Assembly (NCBI GenBank): GCA_009783465.1 | Contig: WRDM01000004.1 | Coordinates: 1-64,000, forward strand | Length of the DNA stretch: 64,000 nt | From: Phycisphaerae bacterium | GTDB taxonomy: Bacteria > Planctomycetota > Phycisphaerae > SM23-33 | Reading direction: 5' to 3' | Shown here: in pieces, positions 9,358 to 18,686 of the stretch | How positions within the stretch are numbered: the first letter of the stretch is position 1 | How the letters are laid out: every line of letters starts with the position of its first letter | The notes under the pieces: generated by a model | Told to the model about the DNA's origin: nothing | The model's input: the letters and a program-made list of their open reading frames with translations, nothing else | The model's database searches: none | Made by a program: the position numbers and the translations under genes

Positions 9358-9461
9358 CTGGCCGCAGGCCCTGCCATGTTGCGTTGTAAGACGGTGTGAG
9401 CGACTGAATGTTTCGCCTGTCACAACAATCGACAACGCAAACGGGCAGGGCCTGCGGCCAG
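9358..9461. repeat. family A hairpin element
   Basis: arms 9358-9387 (CTGGCCGCAGGCCCTGCCATGTTGCGTTGT) and 9432-9461 (ACAACGCAAACGGGCAGGGCCTGCGGCCAG). Confidence 0.9.
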
Positions 9462-9569
9462 ATCGGGCTTTGCGGCGATGTCCGCCTGCAAACGTGACGC
9501 ACATCCCCGGCCTGCCGCCCTGCGAATGGTCACTCGCCACGTGACGCCGTTTTGCGTATACTGACGGCC

Positions 9570-11273
9570 ATGAGCGACCCCAGCCAACCTGCCGAAAACC
9601 ACCGTCCGCCCGACGGGCCTCCCGTCGCCAGCCAGCCGGGGGACGCCTGCCCGTTCCGTCGGCCTCGGTTTGTGGGCAGCAAGCTGATTTTCGTCCTGCT
9701 GCTGGCCTATCTCGCGACCACGGTGGCGGCGTGGTTCTGGTGGACCAACCACGCGCAGTCGCGTCTCCAGGCGGAGATCGACGCCATTCACGCCCGCGGC
9801 GAGCCGGTGACGCTCGAGGAGATCCAATTTTTCCGCCAGCTCCCGCCCGAGCGGAACGCCTTCACGTTCTACCTCCAGGCCGTCGAGACGGTCGAAGCCC
9901 TCGACGCCACCGTACACGGCGAACCCGGCGGCTGGCCGTCGCTGTACGTGCTGAACGACTACCCCGCCTGGCGGCGCGAACACGCCGACGAGGCGGCGGA
10001 CTTCCTGGCCGCGTGCCGCCCCGCGCTGGACCTGATCCGGCAGGCCCGCGACATGGACGGCGTGCCGCTGACGAATCCGGGATCGACCTGGGCGCACCAG
10101 GACGCGTTTTCGTACGATCTGAGCTACACCCGCCAGGCCACCAAACTCTGCCAATTGGCCGCCGCGATGGCGCACGACGCGGGCGACGACCGCGAGGCAT
10201 TCGAGTACCTGCGCGACATCCTGCACCTTCGCGATTTACTTGGCGAACACCCGACGCTCCTCTCGTCACTGACGCAGATTGCGGTGGGCGCTCTGGCGGT
10301 GGCGAGTATCGAGCAGATCGCGCCGACATTGCGAATCGGCGACGGCCCCGGCGACGTGGCCGTGGCGGATGTTCGCGAACTGGTCGAACGGCTGGTGCAG
10401 GCGGACCCGCTGTTGGCCACCGCCCGCAAGGCCGTGATCGCCGAGCGGGTGGGGCTTTACGAACTGGCCCTCCAGGCCGTGCGGCGGGCGGACACGGCGG
10501 GGGCGAGATTCTCCTTCCATCATGAAACCGGCCCGCTGGTGAACGCCAATCTCGCGCTGCTGCTTCGATTGAGTCCCGTGTTTTATCCCGACCATTTCGG
10601 CGAACGCTATGGCGACAAGCCAGGCCCGCAGGAACGCATTGAGTTGACGAAGAGAGAGGCCCAACTGCTGGACCGCCTGCAAAACGACGGATGGAACGCC
10701 GGGGACAACATGGGCTTCGTGGAGCGGCGGGGAAAATTCATGGTGATCCCTCTCTTGGGCACGCTGCCTGCCAGGGCCAAGTACAGGACCCTGGTGTATC
10801 GCGGGGTCGCCTCGCATCGCATGGCCGGTCTGGCGTTGCTCATGCGGGCGTACGAAGTGGAGACGGGCCGGCCGGTTGACACGCTCGACGACCTGGCGCC
10901 TCGCTACCTGGCCTCGCTGCCGGAGGACCCGTTCTCGCCAACCGGCCAGCCGCCGCGGTATCTGCCCGACGATCCGTATCCGAGGCTGTACTGTTTGGAC
11001 TGGAACCAGCAGGACGACGGCGGCGATGGCGGCTCGAGGAAACCGCCATACCGGGAAACAAAAGACTGGCTGTTTTTCCTGAACAACACCCGCGACCAGG
11101 CCGAAGAACGCGATGAACAACCGCCGCCAGCAAAGACCCCGAGACAATCACTCGTCCGCCCGGACGGACGAGTGCATCTCACGCCGGACATGATCATGCC
11201 TGCTACAGCGACCCGACCAGCAGACTCCACATCATCACCGTCAGCGGCATCGTCGATATCGTCGTCCCAATGA
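9570..11273 (+). CDS. hypothetical membrane-anchored protein
   Basis: long ORF with one N-terminal TM segment (LIFVLLLAYLATTVAAWFWW); start chosen at MSDPSQPAE. Confidence 0.6.
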   Translation: MSDPSQPAENHRPPDGPPVASQPGDACPFRRPRFVGSKLIFVLLLAYLATTVAAWFWWTNHAQSRLQAEIDAIHARGEPVTLEEIQFFRQLPPERNAFTFYLQAVETVEALDATVHGEPGGWPSLYVLNDYPAWRREHADEAADFLAACRPALDLIRQARDMDGVPLTNPGSTWAHQDAFSYDLSYTRQATKLCQLAAAMAHDAGDDREAFEYLRDILHLRDLLGEHPTLLSSLTQIAVGALAVASIEQIAPTLRIGDGPGDVAVADVRELVERLVQADPLLATARKAVIAERVGLYELALQAVRRADTAGARFSFHHETGPLVNANLALLLRLSPVFYPDHFGERYGDKPGPQERIELTKREAQLLDRLQNDGWNAGDNMGFVERRGKFMVIPLLGTLPARAKYRTLVYRGVASHRMAGLALLMRAYEVETGRPVDTLDDLAPRYLASLPEDPFSPTGQPPRYLPDDPYPRLYCLDWNQQDDGGDGGSRKPPYRETKDWLFFLNNTRDQAEERDEQPPPAKTPRQSLVRPDGRVHLTPDMIMPATATRPADSTSSPSAASSISSSQ

Positions 11274-11949
11274 CCAGCCAGGCCAGGATAAGCTTCGCGC
11301 CCGCCCCGATCATCGCCCCGCCCGAACGGCCTGTGAGATTTTTCAAACCCACCAGCACGACGATCAGCCAATACAGCCAGATCATGCCGACCAGAATCCC
11401 GCACACATTCATCACGATGGGATACGCCTGTTTGTCCAGGACAAAACACAGCGGCATCGGAAACAGCACGAGAAACAGGACCAGCGGCGCGGCCAGGTAG
11501 TCGATGCGGATCAGCGACTGCTGCTGCCACTGCCGCGACGCCGTCGGCGGCACCGACAGCCATTGCACCACCCGCATCATCAGCGTGAAGGCGCCGTAGT
11601 GCAGGAACAGCGAACCGGCGACGATCGCAAACATCACAAGAATCGCTTCATCCGATCCGCCCGATCGGGTGGCGGCCTTCATGCCGGCGACGGAAAACAT
11701 GCCGACGCCAACACCCAGCACCGCCATGAAAACCGCCCACCGCCGGAAACTTCGCGACCGTTTGGGCTGCGGCGAAAACGTGTCGGGCGAAAAAATGCAG
11801 CCGGTGCGGCACATCACCATCCAGACGGTCCGCCAGAACAGCGTCGCCGTCCGCCCGGCGCACTCGTACGGAATCGGACTCCGCCGCGCCGGATCGACTT
11901 CGGGAGTGGAAATCGCCGGCGGCACGGAAGGCGGCGTGCCCTGGGTCAT
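11203..11949 (-). CDS. multi-pass membrane protein, possibly Yip1-like
   Basis: 248 aa with several hydrophobic segments; coupled to the upstream minus-strand ORF at 11946. Confidence 0.5.
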   Translation of the reverse strand: MTQGTPPSVPPAISTPEVDPARRSPIPYECAGRTATLFWRTVWMVMCRTGCIFSPDTFSPQPKRSRSFRRWAVFMAVLGVGVGMFSVAGMKAATRSGGSDEAILVMFAIVAGSLFLHYGAFTLMMRVVQWLSVPPTASRQWQQQSLIRIDYLAAPLVLFLVLFPMPLCFVLDKQAYPIVMNVCGILVGMIWLYWLIVVLVGLKNLTGRSGGAMIGAGAKLILAWLVIGTTISTMPLTVMMWSLLVGSL

Positions 11950-12923
11950 GCGTCGGTCTCCAGCATCGCGTGCAGGGCCGGCAGCGTCGCCTGGTGGTCG
12001 CCTCGAATGTAGTAGCTTTGGCCTCCGTCAGCGACGGTGCGGACGAGGATCGTTTTGAACGGGCGATAGTAATATTCGGGGCTGTCTTTGGGGGCCTCGG
12101 CGTGGAGGTTGCCGCCCAGCGGCACGAGGTCGAAAACCGCCGACGTCAACCGCGTGATCGACTCGCCCCGCTGGTGCGCCACGTTGCGGGCCATCGCCAG
12201 GGCCTTGAGATAAATTTCAGGCCCCATGACGGCCGACCCGAAACACAGCACCACGCCGCCCTCGAAGTTCTGCGCCTGCCGCGCGTAGATCAAAAAGTCG
12301 CGATAGCTGGCCGACCCGAACGCCGCGCCGTCGAAATTCGGATGCTCGTGAATGATGTCGTACCCCACGCCGATATGCACCGTCGCGGGCACGCCGGCCT
12401 CGTAGGCGGCCGCGAAAATCGAAACGTCCTTGTGCGGGTACACGTCGTCCCCGCCGCCCGCGACGGCCCGGCCGAGGGCTTCGCCGTAACCAAGCCCCTC
12501 GCGGTCGCCCTGGGCGACGATCTCGTTCAACTCGCCGCTTTCGGTCCACAGGCCGAACTGGCCCTGCTTGATGTAGGCCGCCACCGACTCCGTCGACGCG
12601 CCGAAGCGGGCCAGCTCGTAATCGTGAATCGAGCACGCGCCGTTGGTGGCCACCAGCGTCACCCACCCACGACGGATCAGATCGATCACGTACCGGCTGA
12701 GCCCGCGCTTGATCACGTGCGCCCCCATCATCAACACGACGGCAGCCCCCCGCCGCCGGGCATCCCGCACCGCCCCAGCCACCGCGGACAAATCCGGATG
12801 ATCAAACGCCATCGGCCGCTTGCCGACGTCCACCACATCGGCCAGGTGAACATCGTGCCTCCGGTCACGAAGCGAGAGCAACGTCAACTGCGAACGGTCG
12901 AACAAGGGATACCGACTGGTCAT
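11946..12923 (-). CDS. deoxyhypusine synthase-like protein
   Basis: VVLMMGAHVIKRGLSRYVIDLIRRGWVTLVATNGACSIHDYELA resembles bacterial DHS-like proteins; family assigned from memory. Confidence 0.5.
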   Translation of the reverse strand: MTSRYPLFDRSQLTLLSLRDRRHDVHLADVVDVGKRPMAFDHPDLSAVAGAVRDARRRGAAVVLMMGAHVIKRGLSRYVIDLIRRGWVTLVATNGACSIHDYELARFGASTESVAAYIKQGQFGLWTESGELNEIVAQGDREGLGYGEALGRAVAGGGDDVYPHKDVSIFAAAYEAGVPATVHIGVGYDIIHEHPNFDGAAFGSASYRDFLIYARQAQNFEGGVVLCFGSAVMGPEIYLKALAMARNVAHQRGESITRLTSAVFDLVPLGGNLHAEAPKDSPEYYYRPFKTILVRTVADGGQSYYIRGDHQATLPALHAMLETDA

Positions 12924-12958
12924 GGGTGTCTCCGATCATGCGGGCAATAGAAAATTCG

Positions 12959-13183
12959 CTACGTGTGGGCCTTCGATTTTCGCTGGCGTAGGGCGGGCCG
13001 TGTGTTGGCGTTTGTTTTCGTCGAAACTTTCCGCCGTGGCGGTGACGGTGGCGGATTGGCGACAGGATAATGTTTCCGCAAGTAGTCGCCTAGAGCCTCC
13101 ACGGTCGGAAATTCACGGTTGAGTTCTGTGCGAATGGCGCGGATTTCCTCGATAGGGTCCATGTCAGCATAGCTTTTTTTCAT
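12959..13183 (-). CDS. putative antitoxin partner of PIN protein
   Basis: 74 aa; overlaps the end of the PIN ORF by 4 bp; MDPIEEIRAIRTELNREF resembles small antitoxin-type ORFs. Confidence 0.5.
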   Translation of the reverse strand: MKKSYADMDPIEEIRAIRTELNREFPTVEALGDYLRKHYPVANPPPSPPRRKVSTKTNANTRPALRQRKSKAHT

Positions 13184-13662
13184 GATGACTCCTCCAGTAA
13201 CAGCCGGTCGGGCGTGAAAACCGTTGCCGGTTCCCAGCCTTGTCTTCGGATCATACGCTCAACACGGGAACGAAGGCCAGGGTTATCCAGATGTTTCTGG
13301 TTCCACGTCAACAGATATCGCGCCCCGTGGACCGCCGCCATGGCCAAGTGCATAGCGTCGGCTCTCACCGACTCTGGCACCAGATCATGTGAAAGCAACC
13401 ATTTCGCCAACAAATCCGCTTCGGTCGTAGCCGGCACTTCGATAAGTGATTGCGCCTTTTCCAACCGCCGGGCCGCTGCCCCCGGATCGCCACGGGCGAT
13501 TTCCAGCATCACGGTGGGCGACACGACGCACTCCCACTCATGCCGACGTGCCCACCACATCGCCGTCAGTTGCTGGCGAATTTTGTTCAGGCCGTCTTTG
13601 GCGGGCCTAGCGGTCAGGTAACTGATCACCGACGACTCGACATACACGCGTTTTTTGGCCAT
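13180..13662 (-). CDS. PIN-domain (VapC-like) toxin
   Basis: RVYVESSVISYLTARP N-terminus, RADAMHLAMAAVHGARYLLTWNQKHL C-terminal acidic/His region. Confidence 0.7.
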   Translation of the reverse strand: MAKKRVYVESSVISYLTARPAKDGLNKIRQQLTAMWWARRHEWECVVSPTVMLEIARGDPGAAARRLEKAQSLIEVPATTEADLLAKWLLSHDLVPESVRADAMHLAMAAVHGARYLLTWNQKHLDNPGLRSRVERMIRRQGWEPATVFTPDRLLLEESS

Positions 13663-13795
13663 CCGATACGCTTCCCGTTCCGTTCATTTCAGTGTACATC
13701 GCCGCCTGCCTGTTGACAAGCGACGCCAACGCACCCAGCCGCAATAATCGCCGGAACAAAACGTTTGACATGGAATGAAGCACACGGTGATTTCC

Positions 13796-14965
13796 ATGAA
13801 ACGGCTGTTTTTTCTGACGATCATGACCGCGGCGCTGACGTGGCCCGTGTTGGCCCAGGACGCGCCGACCAGTCGCCCGTCGCCTCGCGGGCCGCGTGGT
13901 CTCGCCGCCAGTTCGCCCGCCTCGCGCCCCGGCCCCAGGCCGCCACGCGTGGAACTCAACGCCCTCATCGACAGCCTCGGCCTCACGCCCGAGCAGCGAA
14001 CGACCGTCGACGGTATTCTCGCGGCACACCGGCAGAGCGTCGAAAATTTCCATAAGGAAAACGCCGCCAAAATGCAGGAACTCGAACGGGCGGCCCGGGC
14101 GGCAAGAGAGCGGAAGGATGACGACGCCCTCAAGGCCAAACAGGACGAATTGGCCAAGCTCTTCGCCGCCCGCGACGCCCTGCACGAACAGTTGATGAAG
14201 CAATTGCAGGACGCCCTCAGCGACGAGCAGATGCAACGAGTGCGGGCCGCGTTCGACCAGATGCGCCAGCAGCCGGCGATGCGGGCGCTGGCGGGGCTGG
14301 CCGGGCTGAACCTCAGCGACGAACAGAAGCAGCAGGCCCAGGCGATTCTCGACGAGGCCAATGAGCACGCCAAGGCGACACCCGATCCGGCGGAAAAAGA
14401 CCGGATTTTCCGGGCGGCCATGGAGAAAATTCACGCCGACGTGCTGACAGCGGACCAACGCGAGCAGGCCGAGAGAAATCGACATCGGATGGAACTGTTC
14501 GGCATGCTGCGCGGGCTGCGGCTGGCGCCCGAGCAGCACGAACGGATTCGCGCGATCCAGCAGGAGATGACGAAAAAGCTCGAAGCCGCCCAAACGCCCG
14601 AGGACCGCCGCGCGATCGTCGACGCCGCCATGAACGACGTCTCCGCCAACGTGCTCACGAAGGAACAACGCGAGCAACTGGACAATTTCCGCCGGCGCTC
14701 CGCCCCACCCCCGCCGCCACCGACGTCACAGCCAGCCTCGCCGCCGTCGTCGCTGGATCAACTGAACCTGACCGACGACCAGAAGAAGCAGATTGAAAAA
14801 ATCCGGCAGGACTACGCCAACACGATCGAAAACGCCAACACGCCCCGGGAACGCCGCGAAGCCATGCGGGCGGCCATGAAACAAATCCGTGAAGAGGTCC
14901 TCACCGAGGACCAACGCAAACAGTTGGACGAGCTCCGCCCGACCACCAGGCCGGCGCGGGGGTGA
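13796..14965 (+). CDS. periplasmic Spy/LTXXQ-repeat-like protein
   Basis: signal peptide MKRLFFLTIMTAALTWPVLAQD; repeated LTxEQR/LTxDQ(K/R) helical motifs. Confidence 0.55.
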   Translation: MKRLFFLTIMTAALTWPVLAQDAPTSRPSPRGPRGLAASSPASRPGPRPPRVELNALIDSLGLTPEQRTTVDGILAAHRQSVENFHKENAAKMQELERAARAARERKDDDALKAKQDELAKLFAARDALHEQLMKQLQDALSDEQMQRVRAAFDQMRQQPAMRALAGLAGLNLSDEQKQQAQAILDEANEHAKATPDPAEKDRIFRAAMEKIHADVLTADQREQAERNRHRMELFGMLRGLRLAPEQHERIRAIQQEMTKKLEAAQTPEDRRAIVDAAMNDVSANVLTKEQREQLDNFRRRSAPPPPPPTSQPASPPSSLDQLNLTDDQKKQIEKIRQDYANTIENANTPRERREAMRAAMKQIREEVLTEDQRKQLDELRPTTRPARG

Positions 14966-15133
14966 GTAAACAAGCCCTTGTTATCAGGGCAATCACATTC
15001 ACATGACGCGGCGTGCCAGTAAGTGACTTCTTTCTTGGCGTGAGGTATTGCGTTGCGTGAGCGCCTGGTATGACGTACGCGACGCCGGGAGTTTCGGTCA
15101 CGGCAGGCTGGTCACAGCAGGCAGGACCGGTCC

Positions 15134-15421
15134 GAGTCCCGAAGGGACGGCGTCGGGTAGCCCAGGGTGAGCGGTACGCCGCGAACCCTGGGTTTTCGGG
15201 CGTTTTTCAGCTTTTTCATCGTGCCTGACGCCACTGGCCGCAAGGCACACCGTCGCGTGAAGGCGGCATCGAACGACATACACGTTCTCGTGTGTGCGTC
15301 GTTCGAAGCCGACCTCGCATGACGGCGCGGCCTCGGCCAGTGGCGTCAGGCCCGATGCTGTCCCCAGGGTTCGCGGCGTACCGCTCACCCTGGGCTACCC
15401 AACGCCGTCCCTTCGGGACTC
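15134..15421. repeat. nested hairpin: family F arms (59 nt) enclosing a family G hairpin
   Basis: 15134-15192 vs reverse complement of 15363-15421 match with one difference; inner G stem 15221-15240 / 15334-15351; innermost TCGAACGAC/GTCGTTCGA stem. Confidence 0.95.
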
Positions 15422-15495
15422 AGACAAGTTTCGCCTTCCGGCACGTCCAGTCACATGCCCTGCGCGTTCGTACCACCGCCATAATAATAGGGCCC

Positions 15496-15897
15496 TCACG
15501 GCGCGCTGGGTGCGTACTCCAGCAGCGTCGTGACGTACCCGACAAACTCCGACGACAGTGGCCAGTTGCCGCGGCCCTCTGACCAATGATCGTGACTGCC
15601 CAGCCCTCCGACGTGCACCGAATGCACCATGCCGTCGGCGTCCGTGAAATCAACCGTCGCGGCGGTAATACAAAAACAGGCAAACCAGGACGTTCTGCCC
15701 TGTCCCATCTTCGGGAAAAACCGGGCCAATTCATCGACCGTCGCCTTGTCCGTCACCGTCACCTGCCGCCCATTCATCTGACGGTCCGGCCAATACGCCA
15801 CCTTCACCACGGCCGACGTGCAGTCCACGGGCTTCCCACAGCCCGCCCAATGCAAAACACAAACCGAAGCCAACGCGAAAACCAACAGGCCTTTCAT
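15496..15897 (-). CDS. hypothetical lipoprotein
   Basis: MKGLLVFALASVCVLHWAGCGKPVDC lipobox. Confidence 0.6.
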   Translation of the reverse strand: MKGLLVFALASVCVLHWAGCGKPVDCTSAVVKVAYWPDRQMNGRQVTVTDKATVDELARFFPKMGQGRTSWFACFCITAATVDFTDADGMVHSVHVGGLGSHDHWSEGRGNWPLSSEFVGYVTTLLEYAPSAP

Positions 15898-15994
15898 GCG
15901 AGTTCTCCTGTAATATATGGACGTTTTACACATCTCCTCACGACAGGCTTATCCATACCTACTGGCTACTGGCTGATGGCTATTGGCTGCTGTC

Positions 15995-16585
15995 TCACTT
16001 CCTCCCCATCAGCAGATTCACCGCTTCCGTCCGCGTCGCGAGGTTGCTTTTGAACGTGCCCCGCATCGCCGACGTCACCATCACCGCGTCGGATTTTTTC
16101 ACGCCGCGGATCGTCATGCAGGTGTGCGTGGCCTCGATAATGACGGCCGCCCCGCGGGCTTCGAGTTTCTCCATCAGCAGGTCGGCGATCTGGCACGTCA
16201 GCCGCTCCTGCAACTGCGGGCGGTGGGCGAACTCATCCACCACGCGGGCGAGTTTGCTCACGCCGCACACCTTGCCCTTGGGCAGATAGGCCACGTGCGC
16301 CTTGCCCATGAACGGCAGCAGGTGATGCTCGCAGATCGAATTAAACGGAATGTCCCGCAGCACGACCATCTCGTCGTAGCTCTCGGTAAAGCCGACATCC
16401 AGATGCCTCGCCGGCTCGACCCGCGTCCCGCCGAGCAACTCCTCGTACATTCGCGCCACGCGCCCCGGCGTGCCGCGAAGCCCCTCGCGATCGGGATCCT
16501 CGCCCACGGCAATCAAAATCTGCCGCACCGCCTGCCGGATCGCCTCGTGATCCACCGCACGCGACGCGTTGTGTTCGTCGTTCAT
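15995..16585 (-). CDS. folE: GTP cyclohydrolase I
   Basis: [48 protein letters not shown] and TRTEAVNL motifs. Confidence 0.95.
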   Translation of the reverse strand: MNDEHNASRAVDHEAIRQAVRQILIAVGEDPDREGLRGTPGRVARMYEELLGGTRVEPARHLDVGFTESYDEMVVLRDIPFNSICEHHLLPFMGKAHVAYLPKGKVCGVSKLARVVDEFAHRPQLQERLTCQIADLLMEKLEARGAAVIIEATHTCMTIRGVKKSDAVMVTSAMRGTFKSNLATRTEAVNLLMGRK

Positions 16586-16716
16586 GACTCGTTCCTTATA
16601 TACGGACGCGTTATTCTACCATAGTTTTTTCCGCGGAGATTACGGGATTCAAGGATTCCCTGGGCAAGCGCATGTGCATTTTCCGGTTTGTTACGTGACC
16701 TTTGTGGTTGGCGTGA

Positions 16717-16821
16717 CTGGCCACAGGCCCTGCCACTTTGCGTTGTCGATCGTTGTTGATCACCGAAACGTTTTGCCGCTCACAACATTTCACAACGCAA
16801 ACTGGCAGGGCCTGTGGCCGG
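16717..16821. repeat. family A hairpin element
   Basis: CTGGCCACAGGCCCTGCCACTTTGCGTTGT ... ACAACGCAAACTGGCAGGGCCTGTGGCCG. Confidence 0.9.
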
Positions 16822-16881
16822 GTTGGGCTATGCGACGATACGGCGTAACGCGCACCCGATACGCGACGCCTACACTTGGGC

Positions 16882-18132
16882 ATGCGGCGTATTGAAGAAA
16901 AATTGGCGGCGGGTCAGCGGCTTGACCTGGCCGACGGGCTGGCGCTTTTCGCGTGCCCTGACGTGCACGCGTTGGGTCGGCTTGCGGACACGGTGCGTCG
17001 GCGGCGGCACGGTGTGCGGACGTTTTACAATATCAACTGTCACATCAATTACTCGAACGTGTGCGTGCTGGCGTGTGGCGTGTGTGGATTTTCGCGGCGG
17101 GCAGGCGAGGCGGGCGCGTACGAGATGGGCGTGACGGAGGTGGCGGCGCGGGCGGCCTGTGCGGCGCGGGCGGGCGCGGACGAGGTGCACATCACGGGCG
17201 GGCTGCATCCCGATTGGCCCATGGAGCGGTACGAGGCGATGGTGCGGGCGGTGCGTCGGGCGGCTCCGACATTGCACATCAAGGCGTTCACGGCGGCGGA
17301 GATCGCCCACATGGCGGCCCGCGGCGGCGTGACGGTGGAGGCGGTGTTGCGTCGGTTGATGGCGGCGGGGCTGGACTCGCTGCCGGGCGGCGGCGCGGAG
17401 ATTTTCGATCCGCATGTGCGGGCGGCGATGTTTCCGCGAAAGCTCGACGCGGCCGGCTGGCTGGCCGTCCATCGGCAGGCGCATCGCCTGGGGCTGCGAT
17501 CCAACGCGACGATGCTCTACGGCCATGCGGAAACGCAGCGCCACCGCGTCGAGCATCTGTTGACCCTGCGGGCGTTGCAGGACGAAACCGGCGGATTCCA
17601 GGCTTTCGTACCCTTGCCGTTTATTCCCGCCGCGACGAAGCGAAGCGAAGACGGGCCGCCACGTAGCACGGGCGTCCCGCCCGTGAGTCGCATGGGCGTC
17701 TCGCCCATGCAACCCGTGCCGAAAGAGCAGACTTCCACATCACAACCAAACACGAACGAAGCGTCTACGCCATGCGCCAAACACGGGCGGGACGCCCGTG
17801 GGACTCACGGGCAAGATGCCCGTGCTACGCCCCGTAACGGCGGTGGAATCGACGACCTGCGAACTCTCGCCGTCGCGAGGCTGATGCTGGATAATTTCGA
17901 CCACGTGAAAACATTCTGGATCATGCACGGCCTGAAGCTCTCGCAACTGGCCCTGCACTTCGGCGCCGACGACGTCGACGGCACCGTGATGCGATATGCC
18001 ATCGTCGAACCGCCCGATACAGCCGTCAGCGAATCGCACCTGCGAAAATTGATCGAAGAGGCAGGTCTGAACCCTGTGAAGCGGGATTCGTTCTACCAAC
18101 CTCGCCAGGGTGCACGTCACGTTTGCAGGTGA
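16882..18132 (+). CDS. mqnE: aminofutalosine synthase (radical SAM) with in-frame repeat insertion
   Basis: NVCVLACGVCGFSRR, EVHITGGLHPDWPMERYE, LPGGGAEIFDPHVRAAMFPRK; DNFDHVKTFWIMHGLKLSQLALHFGADDVDGT. Confidence 0.88.
   Translation: MRRIEEKLAAGQRLDLADGLALFACPDVHALGRLADTVRRRRHGVRTFYNINCHINYSNVCVLACGVCGFSRRAGEAGAYEMGVTEVAARAACAARAGADEVHITGGLHPDWPMERYEAMVRAVRRAAPTLHIKAFTAAEIAHMAARGGVTVEAVLRRLMAAGLDSLPGGGAEIFDPHVRAAMFPRKLDAAGWLAVHRQAHRLGLRSNATMLYGHAETQRHRVEHLLTLRALQDETGGFQAFVPLPFIPAATKRSEDGPPRSTGVPPVSRMGVSPMQPVPKEQTSTSQPNTNEASTPCAKHGRDARGTHGQDARATPRNGGGIDDLRTLAVARLMLDNFDHVKTFWIMHGLKLSQLALHFGADDVDGTVMRYAIVEPPDTAVSESHLRKLIEEAGLNPVKRDSFYQPRQGARHVCR
17661..17829. repeat. family C GC-rich inverted repeat inserted in frame in mqnE
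   Basis: cgtagcacgggcgtcccgcccgtgagtc ... gactcacgggcaagatgcccgtgctacg. Confidence 0.9.
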
Positions 18133-18198
18133 AAAAACATGGCGTTAGCCGGGCGTGGAAAACGAACCGAGCGGCCTTCCCGGTCCCGCGCGGCCGTC

Positions 18199-18516
18199 GC
18201 CGGCACACAGCCCCAACGGGGCGTCTTGGGTAGCCCAGGGTGAGCGTACTCGCGAACCCTGGGACATGTGTTTTGTGGAATTCTTTATGTCGTGCCTGAC
18301 GCCACTGGCCGAGGTCACACCATCACGCGAAGACGGCGGTGAATGACGCACCGTCCCTTGTGCGTGTCGTTCGAAGCCGTGTCCGCACGCGTGTCCGCCC
18401 TCGGCCAGTGGCGTCAGGCACGATGTGAGGAGAAACGAAAAACCTTGTCCCCAGGGTTCGCGGCGTACCGCTCACCCTGGGCTACCCAAGACGCCCCGTT
18501 GGGGCTGCGTGCCGGC
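18199..18516. repeat. nested hairpin: family F arms enclosing a family G hairpin (18291-18422)
   Basis: GCCGGCACACAGCCCCAACGGGGCGTCTTGGGTAGCCCAGGGTGAGCG... and its reverse complement at 18450-18516. Confidence 0.93.
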
Positions 18517-18686
18517 GACTTCCACGCAAGACTGGGGAGGAAACCCGGTTGTTTTCCATGCCCATCTATCACCATGCTCCTTGCCACCCACAAACGTGAC
18601 GTGCCCCAACCCGCCGCACCGCCCACACAGCGTGTTGATCGCAAACCACGCCTTGCCGTATCATAGGGGCATCGCAAGGAGCCGCT

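Noticed and set aside
8820-9377. Poly-Ser minus-strand ORF
   Set aside because: Mirror of the GAC/GAA-rich acidic tail on the plus strand (reverse complement encodes Ser runs).
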